Assembly (NCBI GenBank): GCA_964390295.1
Contig: CAYMHR010000054.1
Coordinates: 1 to 6,462, forward strand
Origin: RGIG3009 sp964390295
GTDB lineage: Bacteria > Bacillota > Clostridia > Oscillospirales > Acutalibacteraceae
Direction of reading: 5' to 3'
Length of the DNA stretch: 6,462 bases
In this document: piece by piece, positions 1-5,790 of the stretch
Layout: the number at the start of each line of letters is the position of its first letter
Position numbering within the stretch: position 1 is the first letter of the stretch
Notes under the pieces: model-generated
What the model saw: the letters and a program-made list of their open reading frames with translations, nothing else
Databases searched by the model: none
What the model was told of the DNA's origin: nothing
Program-made: the position numbers and the translations under genes

Positions 1-249
1 TACTTAAAGCAACACCGCAAGGTTTTATATTACAATCTGCTCACAAGTGGAAAATTGAGCAGTTATATTGCCGAAATCGACAAGCAGGCCGAGGATATGT
101 TTTGTCGGTTGGTAAAAGAACTTACCGAAAAAGAAAATGTAACAGAGCAACTCAAATCAACCGACCAAATGTTGTGGGTGCAGAAGATGAACAATATCCG
201 CAATCGTGCGACGGAAATTGTAAATAACGAAATAATTTATACTGTATAA
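1..249 (+). CDS. tnpV: TnpV family transposon-encoded protein, 3' part (5' end outside window)
   Basis: The frame is open from base 1 to the TAA at 247-249 and continues upstream of the window, so this is the C-terminal ~82 residues of a longer protein. The segment beginning YLKQHRKVLYYNLLTSGKL, followed by a charged stretch and MNNIRNRATEIVNNEIIYTV at the end, matches my memory of TnpV proteins, small proteins of Tn4451-like and related conjugative or mobilizable transposons of Firmicutes. Their role is not well established; an excisionase-like accessory role has been suggested. A TTG at 55 could be read as a start, but the same family-like sequence continues upstream of it, so it is internal. 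The gene is AT-rich like the ASCH fragment that follows and unlike the phosphoesterase genes. A terminator lies 9 bases past the stop. It marks the edge of a mobile element extending to the left. Confidence 0.8.
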   Translation, partial: YLKQHRKVLYYNLLTSGKLSSYIAEIDKQAEDMFCRLVKELTEKENVTEQLKSTDQMLWVQKMNNIRNRATEIVNNEIIYTV

Positions 250-257
250 GCAAAATG

Positions 258-288
258 GCGACAGGGAGAAATCTCTGCCGCTTTTTTA
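258..288 (+). terminator. Rho-independent terminator after tnpV
   Basis: Left arm 258-267 and right arm 272-281 pair over ten positions with one A/C mismatch and one G-U pair, closed by a GAAA tetraloop (268-271). A run of six T follows directly (282-287). It lies 9 bases past the tnpV stop and separates that gene from the next frame. Confidence 0.8.
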
Positions 289-390
289 TAAAGGCATAGA
301 AAATTTAACTATTATATGTTATAATTATATTACTTTAAGAAAAGTGTATAAAGGCAATCAGTTTGTCGGGAATATTAAGGAGTATTTGTT
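289..390 (+). promoter_or_regulatory. AT-rich leader with possible promoter and a ribosome site for GTG 391
   Basis: A perfect TATAAT lies at 320-325, in a strongly AT-rich stretch. No good TTGACA is seen 17 bases upstream (TAGAAA at 297-302), so the promoter call is weak. AAGGAG at 377-382 is a strong ribosome site, 8 bases before GTG 391. It favours GTG 391 over the in-frame ATG at 403, which would be 20 bases away. This leader most likely belongs to the ASCH gene whose start survives here, rather than to the metallophosphoesterase. Confidence 0.45.
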
Positions 391-1632
391 GTGACTCACT
401 ATATGAACCTTGTTCCGTCTGCTTTTGGAAAAATTGCCGATGGCAGCAAAACAATTGAATTAAGGCTTAATGATGAAAAACGGCAACGGATATTGCCGAT
501 GAGGATTGCGTTGCCCTCGACGGCAGACTCGGTATGCAAAACCGTAAAAAGAAAACAGCCTGATAACGCAAAGCGGCGGCACAGTTTTCGCTGTATCGCC
601 ACCTTACATAAATACTTCGTTATCGCACCTCGGCTAAGGGTTCTGCGCTCCGTTTTGGAAGCCAAGGAAAAAATCGAGAATATCCGGGCGGAAAACCGGC
701 TGGTGTTTCCGCTGTTTACCGATTTACACACCATCGACGTCGATCATGCGTATGCCCAAAAGCTCCTGTTTGCGTTGGAACGTATCACCGAGACCATTCG
801 CTGTGATGCCATCGTGGATATGGGCGACAACTTCGATATGCTGGGCCGCGAGTTTCACGTAACGAACGAGGAGCTGACAGCGCGCTTTGAGCGGCTGTTT
901 TCCGCCGTTTATCGCACGGCAAGCTGTCCGGTGATCCACGTAAACGGCAACCACGACGCCGTGGGGACCGACTTTTTTAAGCCGGATTTTTGGAACCGGA
1001 TCGTCCGGGGAAAATACGGCAATACCGCCGCCGTTTACGGCGATGAAGGCTCGTATTACTACATGGATTGTGAACGGGCGAACGTAAGACTTGTCGTGCT
1101 GTCCTTGCCTTACGAATCGGATATTGCAGCGGAAATGCCGACACCCTTGTGGGCGTTTGGCAGTCATCAGCTAAATTGGCTCCGGGAAACGGCGCTGAAA
1201 ACCGATAAAGACGTTCTCCTGCTTTCCCACGTGCCGTTCTATTACCACTATACCGGTGACAAGGAAGCAACGCTGGCGGTGTGGAACGGAAAAGAGGAAA
1301 AAACCGCCTACGTGTCCGCGCTTTGCGGTGCGATCGATGACCGTGACGAGGCGGTGGCGATCCTGGATGAATTTCATCAAAATCGCGGCAGACTGGTGGC
1401 TTGCTTAAGTGGGCACATGCATTACGATCTGCTGTTGCCGCCGCGTGCAGAAAACGAAGGCAGGGCCAATCCGTTGCCCTGCCATCAGGTGGTAACGACG
1501 GCCACCTGTATTGCGGCACAAGCTGAATCGGCAATCGGTATCAGCATCGACGTCGTGGTATGGGATCCGTCGGCCAATGAGCTTGAACTGATCCGGATCG
1601 GTGACGGAGAGGACCGGAAAATACGTCTGTAA
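391..1632 (+). CDS. Metallophosphoesterase with a truncated ASCH-domain start fused in frame
   Basis: From about residue 105 this is a calcineurin-type metallophosphoesterase, which hydrolyses phosphoester bonds with a two-metal centre. The metal motifs appear in order: DLH (D111, H113), GDNFD (D146), NGNHD (N187, H188), SH (H280) and GHMH (H342, H344), so the active site looks complete. The substrate cannot be read from the sequence; no signal peptide or membrane segment is seen. Residues 1-34 are different: MNLVPSAFGKIADGSK and KTIELRLNDEKR are the opening of an ASCH-domain protein, cut before most of that domain. Residues ~35-88 resemble neither family, are rich in R and K, and may be translated only by chance. 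The native phosphoesterase start may be TTG 655 (residue 89), giving a 325-residue protein; AAGGG at 636-640 lies 14 bases upstream of it, a long spacing. It heads a run of three phosphoesterase genes. The domain call is secure; the start is not. Confidence 0.8.
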   Translation: MTHYMNLVPSAFGKIADGSKTIELRLNDEKRQRILPMRIALPSTADSVCKTVKRKQPDNAKRRHSFRCIATLHKYFVIAPRLRVLRSVLEAKEKIENIRAENRLVFPLFTDLHTIDVDHAYAQKLLFALERITETIRCDAIVDMGDNFDMLGREFHVTNEELTARFERLFSAVYRTASCPVIHVNGNHDAVGTDFFKPDFWNRIVRGKYGNTAAVYGDEGSYYYMDCERANVRLVVLSLPYESDIAAEMPTPLWAFGSHQLNWLRETALKTDKDVLLLSHVPFYYHYTGDKEATLAVWNGKEEKTAYVSALCGAIDDRDEAVAILDEFHQNRGRLVACLSGHMHYDLLLPPRAENEGRANPLPCHQVVTTATCIAAQAESAIGISIDVVVWDPSANELELIRIGDGEDRKIRL

Positions 1633-1677
1633 CCGTCGGCTTCGATCCCCATTATTTCCAAAGCGGGAGATATCGCC

Positions 1678-2475
1678 ATGCAAATCACACACGACCTGCA
1701 TATTCACACGTGCCTTTCCCTTTGCGCCGAGCGCGGAGCCACGGCGGAGGGGTATGTCAAGCTGGCGAAGCGCTTGGGTCTTACCAAGATCGGCTTCAGT
1801 AACCACTATTGGGACGAACGAATCGAAGGGGCCAACGAGTTTTATGCTCCGCAAAACACGGCGCATTTGGGAGAACTGTGCGCCGAACTGCCGGTACTGC
1901 GTGGCATGGGTGTGGAGGTTTTGTGGGGATGTGAAGCAGAATACGATCCGCGTCGCCACGGCGTTGCCATTACCGAAAGCGCTGCCGAGCAGATGGATTA
2001 TATTTTGGTACCCAACTCGCATACGCACATGACGATGCCCAAAGATCGGTATCTGCCGTATGAAAAGCACGCCGATTTTTTGATTACCGCCTACCGCGAG
2101 ATTGTTGATAGCCCGGTGAGTCGCTATATCACGGCCATGGCTCACCCGTTTGAGGCGGTGTGCTGTCCCTACGACAATCGGATTTTGATCCGTCTGATCC
2201 CGGATGACACCTATCGTCGCCTGTTTGAGCGCACGGCTGAAAAGGACATCGCGTTTGAGATCAACGTGGCCGATTTACGCGACAAAACGGATGAACAGAT
2301 CGAATCCGATCCGGTTCTTCATCTTTTCCATCTGGCCAAGGAATGTGGATGCCGCTTTACGTTCGGCTCGGATGCACATAACCATCGGTCACACGAGACG
2401 TATATGGCTCACACCGCTCGGATCGCCGAGCTTCTCGCCTTGAAGGAGGATGACTTGGCGCCCATTGCGCGATGA
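1678..2475 (+). CDS. PHP-domain metal-dependent phosphoesterase
   Basis: This 265-residue protein has the PHP (polymerase and histidinol phosphatase) fold markers, a metal-dependent phosphoesterase barrel. The first motif is DLHIHT with H8 and H10. It is followed by SNHYW (H43), GCEAEYD (E86, E88), NSHTH (H115, H117), AHPFEA (H156), FEIN (193-196) and GSDAH (D232, H234). These supply the usual metal ligands, so it should be active. It is near the usual length for stand-alone PHP phosphatases and has no signal peptide, so it is probably cytoplasmic. ATG 1678 follows GCGGGAGA at 1663-1670, an acceptable ribosome site, 45 bases after the phosphoesterase stop, which suggests co-transcription. It is distinct from its PHP neighbour downstream: similarity is limited to the motifs. 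Histidinol phosphate, nucleotide or sugar phosphate substrates are all possible, and the sequence does not decide. Confidence 0.87.
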   Translation: MQITHDLHIHTCLSLCAERGATAEGYVKLAKRLGLTKIGFSNHYWDERIEGANEFYAPQNTAHLGELCAELPVLRGMGVEVLWGCEAEYDPRRHGVAITESAAEQMDYILVPNSHTHMTMPKDRYLPYEKHADFLITAYREIVDSPVSRYITAMAHPFEAVCCPYDNRILIRLIPDDTYRRLFERTAEKDIAFEINVADLRDKTDEQIESDPVLHLFHLAKECGCRFTFGSDAHNHRSHETYMAHTARIAELLALKEDDLAPIAR

Positions 2476-2517
2476 TGTCAAACGGCTTGCGCAAAATGTC
2501 AAGGAGGAAATAACGCC

Positions 2518-3318
2518 ATGCTTGCCAATTTTCATACCCACACCGTGTTTTGTGACGGAAAAAACACACCCGAAGAGGTCGTGCGCTCCGCGATCGAAAA
2601 GGGCTTTTCGGCCATCGGTTTTTCCGGGCACGGATATACCGCCTTCGATTTGCGATATTGCATGAAAGACAGCGGTGAGTATATCGCTGAGATCAACCGG
2701 CTGAAGGAAAAATACCAACGCGAGATTCAGGTGTATCTCGGCGTGGAGGAGGATGCCTTTTCTCCTGTCAACCGATCGGATTTTGATTATATCATCGGCT
2801 CCTCCCACTATTTTCACTTGGGCGATCGGTATTATCCGATCGATTCCAGCTACGATTATTTCAAAAAATGCTTAACGGCTTTTGATTACGATGTCGTTCG
2901 CCTGTCGGAAACCTATTACCGCTCCTTTTGCGACTACCTTCGCGCCCGAAAGCCCGATATCATCGGTCATTTCGATTTGATCACCAAATTCGACGAGCTG
3001 GATTCCTCGCTCTTTTTGCACAACGCGGAATACAACCGAATCGCGGAGCGGTACGTCGCGGAAGCCGCCCAAAGTTGCTGTATCTTTGAAATCAACACGG
3101 GTGCCATCGCCCGTGGCCTGCGCACCGCCTTTTATCCTGCCGAAAACCTGTTGTATATCCTCAAAAAGCTCGACGCGCGGCTGATCCTGTCGTCGGATAG
3201 CCATACGATCGATACGCTGGATTTTGGGTTTGACGATGCGAAAAAGCGGTTGAAGGAGTTCGGCTTCACCCGCCTGTTTGCCATGGATAACGGCACGTTC
3301 GTTCCGTACACGCTATAA
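2518..3318 (+). CDS. Histidinol-phosphatase-like PHP protein (HisJ/HisK family)
   Basis: This 266-residue protein resembles the PHP-type histidinol-phosphatases of Firmicutes, which remove phosphate from L-histidinol phosphate in the penultimate step of histidine synthesis. Family marks are FHTHTVFCDGK (H6, H8), GFSGHGYT (H38), YLGVEED (E77), IIGSSHYF (H97), KPDIIGHFDLITKF (H151), FEINTGAIARG (190-200) and LILSSDSH (D227, H229). All metal ligands expected for the family are present and the length is typical. ATG 2518 has AAGGAGG at 2501-2507, 10 bases upstream. It lies 42 bases after the preceding PHP gene and is followed by a strong terminator, so it is the last gene of the unit. No other histidine genes are in the window. 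This leaves open whether it serves histidine synthesis or has a related substrate shared with the two upstream phosphoesterases. Confidence 0.83.
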   Translation: MLANFHTHTVFCDGKNTPEEVVRSAIEKGFSAIGFSGHGYTAFDLRYCMKDSGEYIAEINRLKEKYQREIQVYLGVEEDAFSPVNRSDFDYIIGSSHYFHLGDRYYPIDSSYDYFKKCLTAFDYDVVRLSETYYRSFCDYLRARKPDIIGHFDLITKFDELDSSLFLHNAEYNRIAERYVAEAAQSCCIFEINTGAIARGLRTAFYPAENLLYILKKLDARLILSSDSHTIDTLDFGFDDAKKRLKEFGFTRLFAMDNGTFVPYTL

Positions 3319-3357
3319 TGCTCTGCGAGTACGTCGTTTTTTGAATACGAGAGCAAA

Positions 3358-3393
3358 GCCACCGTTCTTCGGCCGAAGAACGGTGGCCTTTTT
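3358..3393 (+). terminator. Terminator of the phosphoesterase unit
   Basis: Bases 3358-3387 form a perfect 30-base inverted repeat, GCCACCGTTCTTCGG followed by its exact complement, and a five-T run follows at 3389-3393. The stem is GC-rich and would fold with a small loop at the centre. It lies 40 bases after the stop of the histidinol-phosphatase-like gene and insulates the recombinase gene from that unit. There is no comparable A-run on the left side, so it probably acts mainly on the plus strand. Confidence 0.88.
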
Positions 3394-3487
3394 GTTTGCC
3401 AAGTGCGCTGAGGTGTCCGGAGCAATGCGCGACGAAGACAGTTTCTCCCGAACGATAAAGCACGGTGCGCGGTGATAAAATATCAAA

Positions 3488-3495
3488 GAGGGAGG
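3488..3495 (+). promoter_or_regulatory. Ribosome binding site deciding the recombinase start
   Basis: GAGGGAGG at 3488-3495 sits 9 bases before GTG 3505. A longer reading from GTG 3472 would place this site inside the coding sequence and add eleven residues not typical of the family. Confidence 0.7.
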
Positions 3496-3504
3496 AAGAT
3501 CGTC

Positions 3505-4113
3505 GTGAAAAAAGTATACGGATACGTCCGCGTGTCGGCGGTGGATCAAAACGAGGCTCGCCAGCGCATCGCCATGGCGGAGCGAAGCGTGCCCCGATCA
3601 CACCTGTACGTGGACAAGCAGTCGGGCAAGGATTTTGAGCGGCCGCAGTATCGGCGGCTGGTAAAGCGGTTGCGGGCCGGTGGCCTGCTGTACGTGCAGA
3701 GCATCGATCGGCTGGGACGCAATTACGAGGAAATCCAGGAGCAGTGGCGTGCGTTGACCAAGGAGATCGGCGTGGATATCTGTGTGATTGATATGTCGCT
3801 GTTGGATACGCGCAACGGCAAGGACCTGATGGGCACGTTTATTGCCGATTTGGTGTTGCAAATTTTGTCGTTTGTGGCGCAGAACGAGCGCGAAAACATC
3901 AAAAAGCGGCAGGAGCAGGGGATCGCCGCTGCCAAGCTGCGCGGCGTGGAGTTCGGCCGTCCGGAGCTGCCGGTGCCGCCGGAGATTGCGGAGAAGCTCG
4001 CCGGCTGGAAAAACGGCGCACTTTCCACTGAAGAAATGCTGGCCGCCACCGGTTGGAGTAAGTCCACCCTGTACCGCAAGGCGCAAAAATATGGAAAAGA
4101 AAGCGAAAGATAG
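3505..4113 (+). CDS. Small serine recombinase (resolvase/invertase family)
   Basis: The 202-residue product is a site-specific DNA recombinase that would cut and rejoin DNA through a covalent serine link. The catalytic domain opens with VYGYVRVS (R9, nucleophile S11). IDRLGRN follows with R69 and R72, then LLDTRNGKDLMGTFIADLVL, then FVAQNERENIKKRQEQGIA (E128, R129) on the long helix. FGRP at 150-153 ends the catalytic part. The last ~45 residues, with STEEMLAATGWSKSTLYRK, form a helix-turn-helix that would bind the site. Size and layout fit Hin/Gin/Pin-type enzymes, and very similar recombinases are common in gut Clostridia. Start GTG 3505 is chosen for the ribosome site at 3488-3495. It is separated from the upstream unit by a terminator, and its stop lies inside one copy of a 16-base direct repeat. 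No flanking inverted repeats that would define an invertible segment were seen, so the substrate is unknown. Confidence 0.9.
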   Translation: MKKVYGYVRVSAVDQNEARQRIAMAERSVPRSHLYVDKQSGKDFERPQYRRLVKRLRAGGLLYVQSIDRLGRNYEEIQEQWRALTKEIGVDICVIDMSLLDTRNGKDLMGTFIADLVLQILSFVAQNERENIKKRQEQGIAAAKLRGVEFGRPELPVPPEIAEKLAGWKNGALSTEEMLAATGWSKSTLYRKAQKYGKESER

Positions 4114-4124
4114 TGTCAAAAAGT
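4109..4124 (+). repeat. 16-base direct repeat, copy 1 (over the recombinase stop)
   Basis: GATAGTGTCAAAAAGT overlaps the recombinase TAG stop at 4111-4113. It matches the copy at 4144-4159 at 15 of 16 bases, 35 bases start to start. It may be a recombinase site, the end of an insertion sequence, or the trace of a duplication. Confidence 0.65.
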
Positions 4125-4140
4125 GATATTATGCAAATGA

Positions 4141-5292
4141 ATGGATAGTGCCAAAAAGTACACCTTTTGGGAAAATGAGGTGGTCGGATGGGTAAAGCGG
4201 CATATCGGTTATAATGCTTTTTCCGGTTGTACCGGCTTAACGAGCATTACGATTCCGGACAGTGTGACGAGTATTGGCAGTTGGGCTTTTGGCGGTTGCT
4301 CCGGCTTGACCAGCATCACGATCTCAAACAGTGCGACGAGTATCGGTAACTATGTATTTAATGGTTGCAGTGGCTTGACAAGCATCACGATTCCGAATGG
4401 TGTAACGAGCATCGGTAACTACGCTTTCAAGGGTTGTACCGGCTTGACGAGCATCACGATTCCGGACGGTGTGACGAGTGTTGGCAATTATGCTTTTTCC
4501 GGTTGCACAAGCTTAACGGGCATTACGATTCCCAATGGCGTGACGAGCATCGACGCTTCCGCTTTTAATGGCTGCACTAATTTGAAATGTAACGTTTATC
4601 AAAACGGAAAGTATTTGGGAAACGACAAAAACCCCTATTTAATTTTACATGATACGGTTTCTACAAATCTGACTCAATTTGAATTTGCTCCCGGCGTTAA
4701 ACTCATTGGTAGTTCTGCTTTTTCTTATTGTGCCAACTTGACAAGTATGCCCGATGAGGAGATCGACCGGATCAACGTGACCTATCGCTCTACGGCGGAT
4801 ACGTCGTTTGCGGTGGACACGGTCGGCACGTCGTTGCACGTTGCCACCGACGGCGGCTGTGATGGTATCCGCTTCCTGACGCGGTTGTACTTCGGTAGCT
4901 TCAAAGCCACGAGTAACACGTTGCGCGTGAACTACAATGGCACCCGATACACGGTGATGGAGTTCGGCACACTGATTAAGCGCGCCGAAAACGAAACGGA
5001 GCTGACGGTGGCGAACGTGGAGGCGTCCACGGCGACGGGAGCCAAGCGTATGTGGAAATCGGTAGCTTACACTAAGGGCGACGACATGAAGCTAGTGGAT
5101 TATACCGATGCCTACGTGGATTTTTCGGCGGTGATGATGCGCGGCAGTAAGGTGAGCGATGCGACGTTCAACGCCCGTTCTTACACGGCACGCGGCTATA
5201 TGAAGCTGAAGGCGTCCAACGGAACCGAGTTTGTCATCGAGTGTGACAGCGAGGTGACGAACAGCATCAACGCGACGCAAGCGTTGATGTAA
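4141..5292 (+). CDS. BspA-type leucine-rich-repeat protein, apparently chimeric and lacking a signal peptide
   Basis: The 383-residue frame has three parts. Residues 22-136 are five tandem 23-residue repeats of the BspA/LRR_5 type, consensus IGNYAFxGCTGLTSITIP then NGVTS. A sixth partial repeat runs into an insert (NGKYLGNDKNPYLILHDT) often seen in these proteins, then a last half repeat, IGSSAFSYCANLTSM, which breaks off at about residue 203. Residues ~208-383 are a probable beta-rich region with GIRFLTRLYFGSF, EFGTLIKRAENETELT and YTARGYMKLK. I recall similar C-terminal regions in surface proteins of Ruminococcaceae but know no function. BspA proteins are normally secreted and mediate adhesion. 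Here the N-terminus has no signal peptide, there is no Shine-Dalgarno before ATG 4141, and no LPXTG or other anchor follows. Base composition shifts from AT-rich to GC-rich near 4750. I infer a 5'-truncated, recombined gene; expression is doubtful. Confidence 0.7.
   Translation: MDSAKKYTFWENEVVGWVKRHIGYNAFSGCTGLTSITIPDSVTSIGSWAFGGCSGLTSITISNSATSIGNYVFNGCSGLTSITIPNGVTSIGNYAFKGCTGLTSITIPDGVTSVGNYAFSGCTSLTGITIPNGVTSIDASAFNGCTNLKCNVYQNGKYLGNDKNPYLILHDTVSTNLTQFEFAPGVKLIGSSAFSYCANLTSMPDEEIDRINVTYRSTADTSFAVDTVGTSLHVATDGGCDGIRFLTRLYFGSFKATSNTLRVNYNGTRYTVMEFGTLIKRAENETELTVANVEASTATGAKRMWKSVAYTKGDDMKLVDYTDAYVDFSAVMMRGSKVSDATFNARSYTARGYMKLKASNGTEFVIECDSEVTNSINATQALM
4144..4159 (+). repeat. 16-base direct repeat, copy 2 (inside the LRR gene start)
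   Basis: GATAGTGCCAAAAAGT begins at the last base of a GGATAG context three bases after the A of ATG 4141, so it encodes part of the first residues of the LRR protein. It differs from copy 1 by one base. Confidence 0.65.
4204..4548 (+). repeat. Five tandem 69-base repeats encoding the LRR units
   Basis: Units start at 4204, 4273, 4342, 4411 and 4480, each 69 bases, coding for 23 residues. They are similar at the DNA level too, for example GGCTTGACGAGCATCACGAT recurs with few changes. Such repeats can gain or lose units by recombination or slippage in multiples of 69 bases without shifting frame. Confidence 0.85.
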
Positions 5293-5296
5293 GCGG

Positions 5297-5303
5297 AAGG
5301 GAG
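5297..5303 (+). promoter_or_regulatory. Ribosome binding site of the 39-residue ORF
   Basis: AAGGGAG at 5297-5303 lies 8 bases before ATG 5312, in a purine-rich run (5295-5306). The nearer ATG at 5308 opens a frame of only five codons, so ATG 5312 is preferred. Confidence 0.6.
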
Positions 5304-5311
5304 AGGTATGC

Positions 5312-5431
5312 ATGAAGCAATATGAAACGCCGTGCGTAACGGTACTGGAGCTGCAGGCGGACGAGGCGCTGGCGGCAGCGATTAAAAGCGAACCGATCGT
5401 TGAGGACAACGACGACGATCTGACGGCATAA
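5312..5431 (+). CDS. 39-residue small protein with an acidic C-terminus, function unknown
   Basis: ATG 5312 opens a 39-codon frame ending at TAA 5429-5431. It begins MKQYETPCVTVLELQADEAL, has a short alanine-rich middle, and ends in an acidic tail with EDNDDD. It starts 19 bases after the LRR stop, has a clear ribosome site, and is followed within 20 bases by a strong terminator, so it sits as the last gene of a short transcript. Its GC-rich codons match the C-terminal half of the LRR gene. Short proteins opening with a K-x-Y-E-x-P pattern and a hydrophobic strand (here VTVLEL) are common hypothetical genes in Clostridia, as I recall, but I know no function. It has no signal peptide, membrane segment or obvious peptide-modification core. 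Its single cysteine is C8. Too short for most gene finders; the ribosome site and terminator are the main support. Confidence 0.6.
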   Translation: MKQYETPCVTVLELQADEALAAAIKSEPIVEDNDDDLTA

Positions 5432-5450
5432 GAATTTCACAAAAACAGAC

Positions 5451-5482
5451 AAAGACGCCACGGCACCTGCCGTGGCGTCTTT
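5451..5482 (+). terminator. Terminator after the 39-residue ORF
   Basis: AAAGACGCCACGGCA (5451-5465) pairs perfectly with 5468-5482 around a CC centre, leaving a loop of about four bases after the inner pair opens. The right arm ends in TCTTT and GCTTTGTT follows, so the T-tract is interrupted. An A-rich stretch (5439-5453) precedes the stem, so it may also work on the minus strand. Confidence 0.8.
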
Positions 5483-5510
5483 GCTTTGTTGAGCGTTGCC
5501 TGAACCTCCT

Positions 5511-5541
5511 CAAACTCGAGCACGTTTCGTGCTTGAGTTTG
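5511..5541. repeat. Hairpin 1
   Basis: Arms 5511-5524 and 5528-5541, loop TTT. Fourteen paired positions, one of them G-U. The outer stem is CAAACT paired with AGTTTG. Confidence 0.88.
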
Positions 5542-5560
5542 GCGGAGAACAAAAGAATTG

Positions 5561-5587
5561 CTATCGAGCACGGAACGTGCTCGATAG
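5561..5587. repeat. Hairpin 2
   Basis: Arms 5561-5572 and 5576-5587, loop GAA. Twelve perfect pairs. The outer stem is CTAT paired with ATAG. Confidence 0.88.
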
Positions 5588-5592
5588 AGCAG

Positions 5593-5635
5593 AGGGCGTT
5601 TTCATATTCGAGCACAATATGTGCTCGATCGCCCT
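5593..5635. repeat. Hairpin 3 (covariant copy)
   Basis: Inner arms TCGAGCACA (5608-5616) and TGTGCTCGA (5620-5628), loop ATA. The loop-closing pair is A-T where six copies have G-C, so both sides changed together. A second outer stem, AGGGCG (5593-5598) with CGCCCT (5630-5635), is separated from the inner one by an unpaired 9-base stretch on the left and one base on the right. A T-rich run (5635-5643, with one C) follows. Confidence 0.85.
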
Positions 5636-5663
5636 TTCTTTTTGGCGGGGAGGCGGCAAGAAG

Positions 5664-5692
5664 AAAATCGAGCACGAAACGTGCTCAATTTT
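5664..5692. repeat. Hairpin 4
   Basis: Arms 5664-5676 and 5680-5692, loop AAA. Thirteen positions with one C/A mismatch (5669 against 5687). The outer stem is AAAAT paired with ATTTT. Confidence 0.88.
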
Positions 5693-5706
5693 AAGAAGAT
5701 AAGAAA

Positions 5707-5738
5707 GTGGCGCGAGCACGAAACGTGCTCGAACGCAC
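5707..5738. repeat. Hairpin 5
   Basis: The core arms CGAGCACG (5713-5720) and CGTGCTCG (5724-5731) pair perfectly, loop AAA. A weaker outer stem pairs GTG and CG (5707-5709, 5711-5712) with CGCAC (5734-5738), leaving small bulges. Confidence 0.85.
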
Positions 5739-5790
5739 GCTTCGCTTTTCGGTGAAAACACGTATAGAACAGGGAAAAGAGAGGTCTTTA

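Noticed and set aside
1405..2145. Long minus-strand open frame opposite the phosphoesterase and first PHP gene
   Set aside because: It is opposite two genes with complete metal-site motifs, has no recognisable domain, and is explained as an antisense shadow.
3472..3504. GTG 3472 as the recombinase start
   Set aside because: The ribosome site at 3488-3495 would then be inside the gene, and the family pattern begins only at VKKVYGYVRVS from GTG 3505.
3598..4119. Minus-strand open frames opposite the recombinase
   Set aside because: The plus-strand recombinase is unambiguous by its catalytic motifs; the antisense frames show no family features.
5308..5322. ATG 5308 as a start after the LRR gene
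   Set aside because: Its frame ends after four further codons. ATG 5312 gives a 39-residue frame with a suitable ribosome-site spacing.
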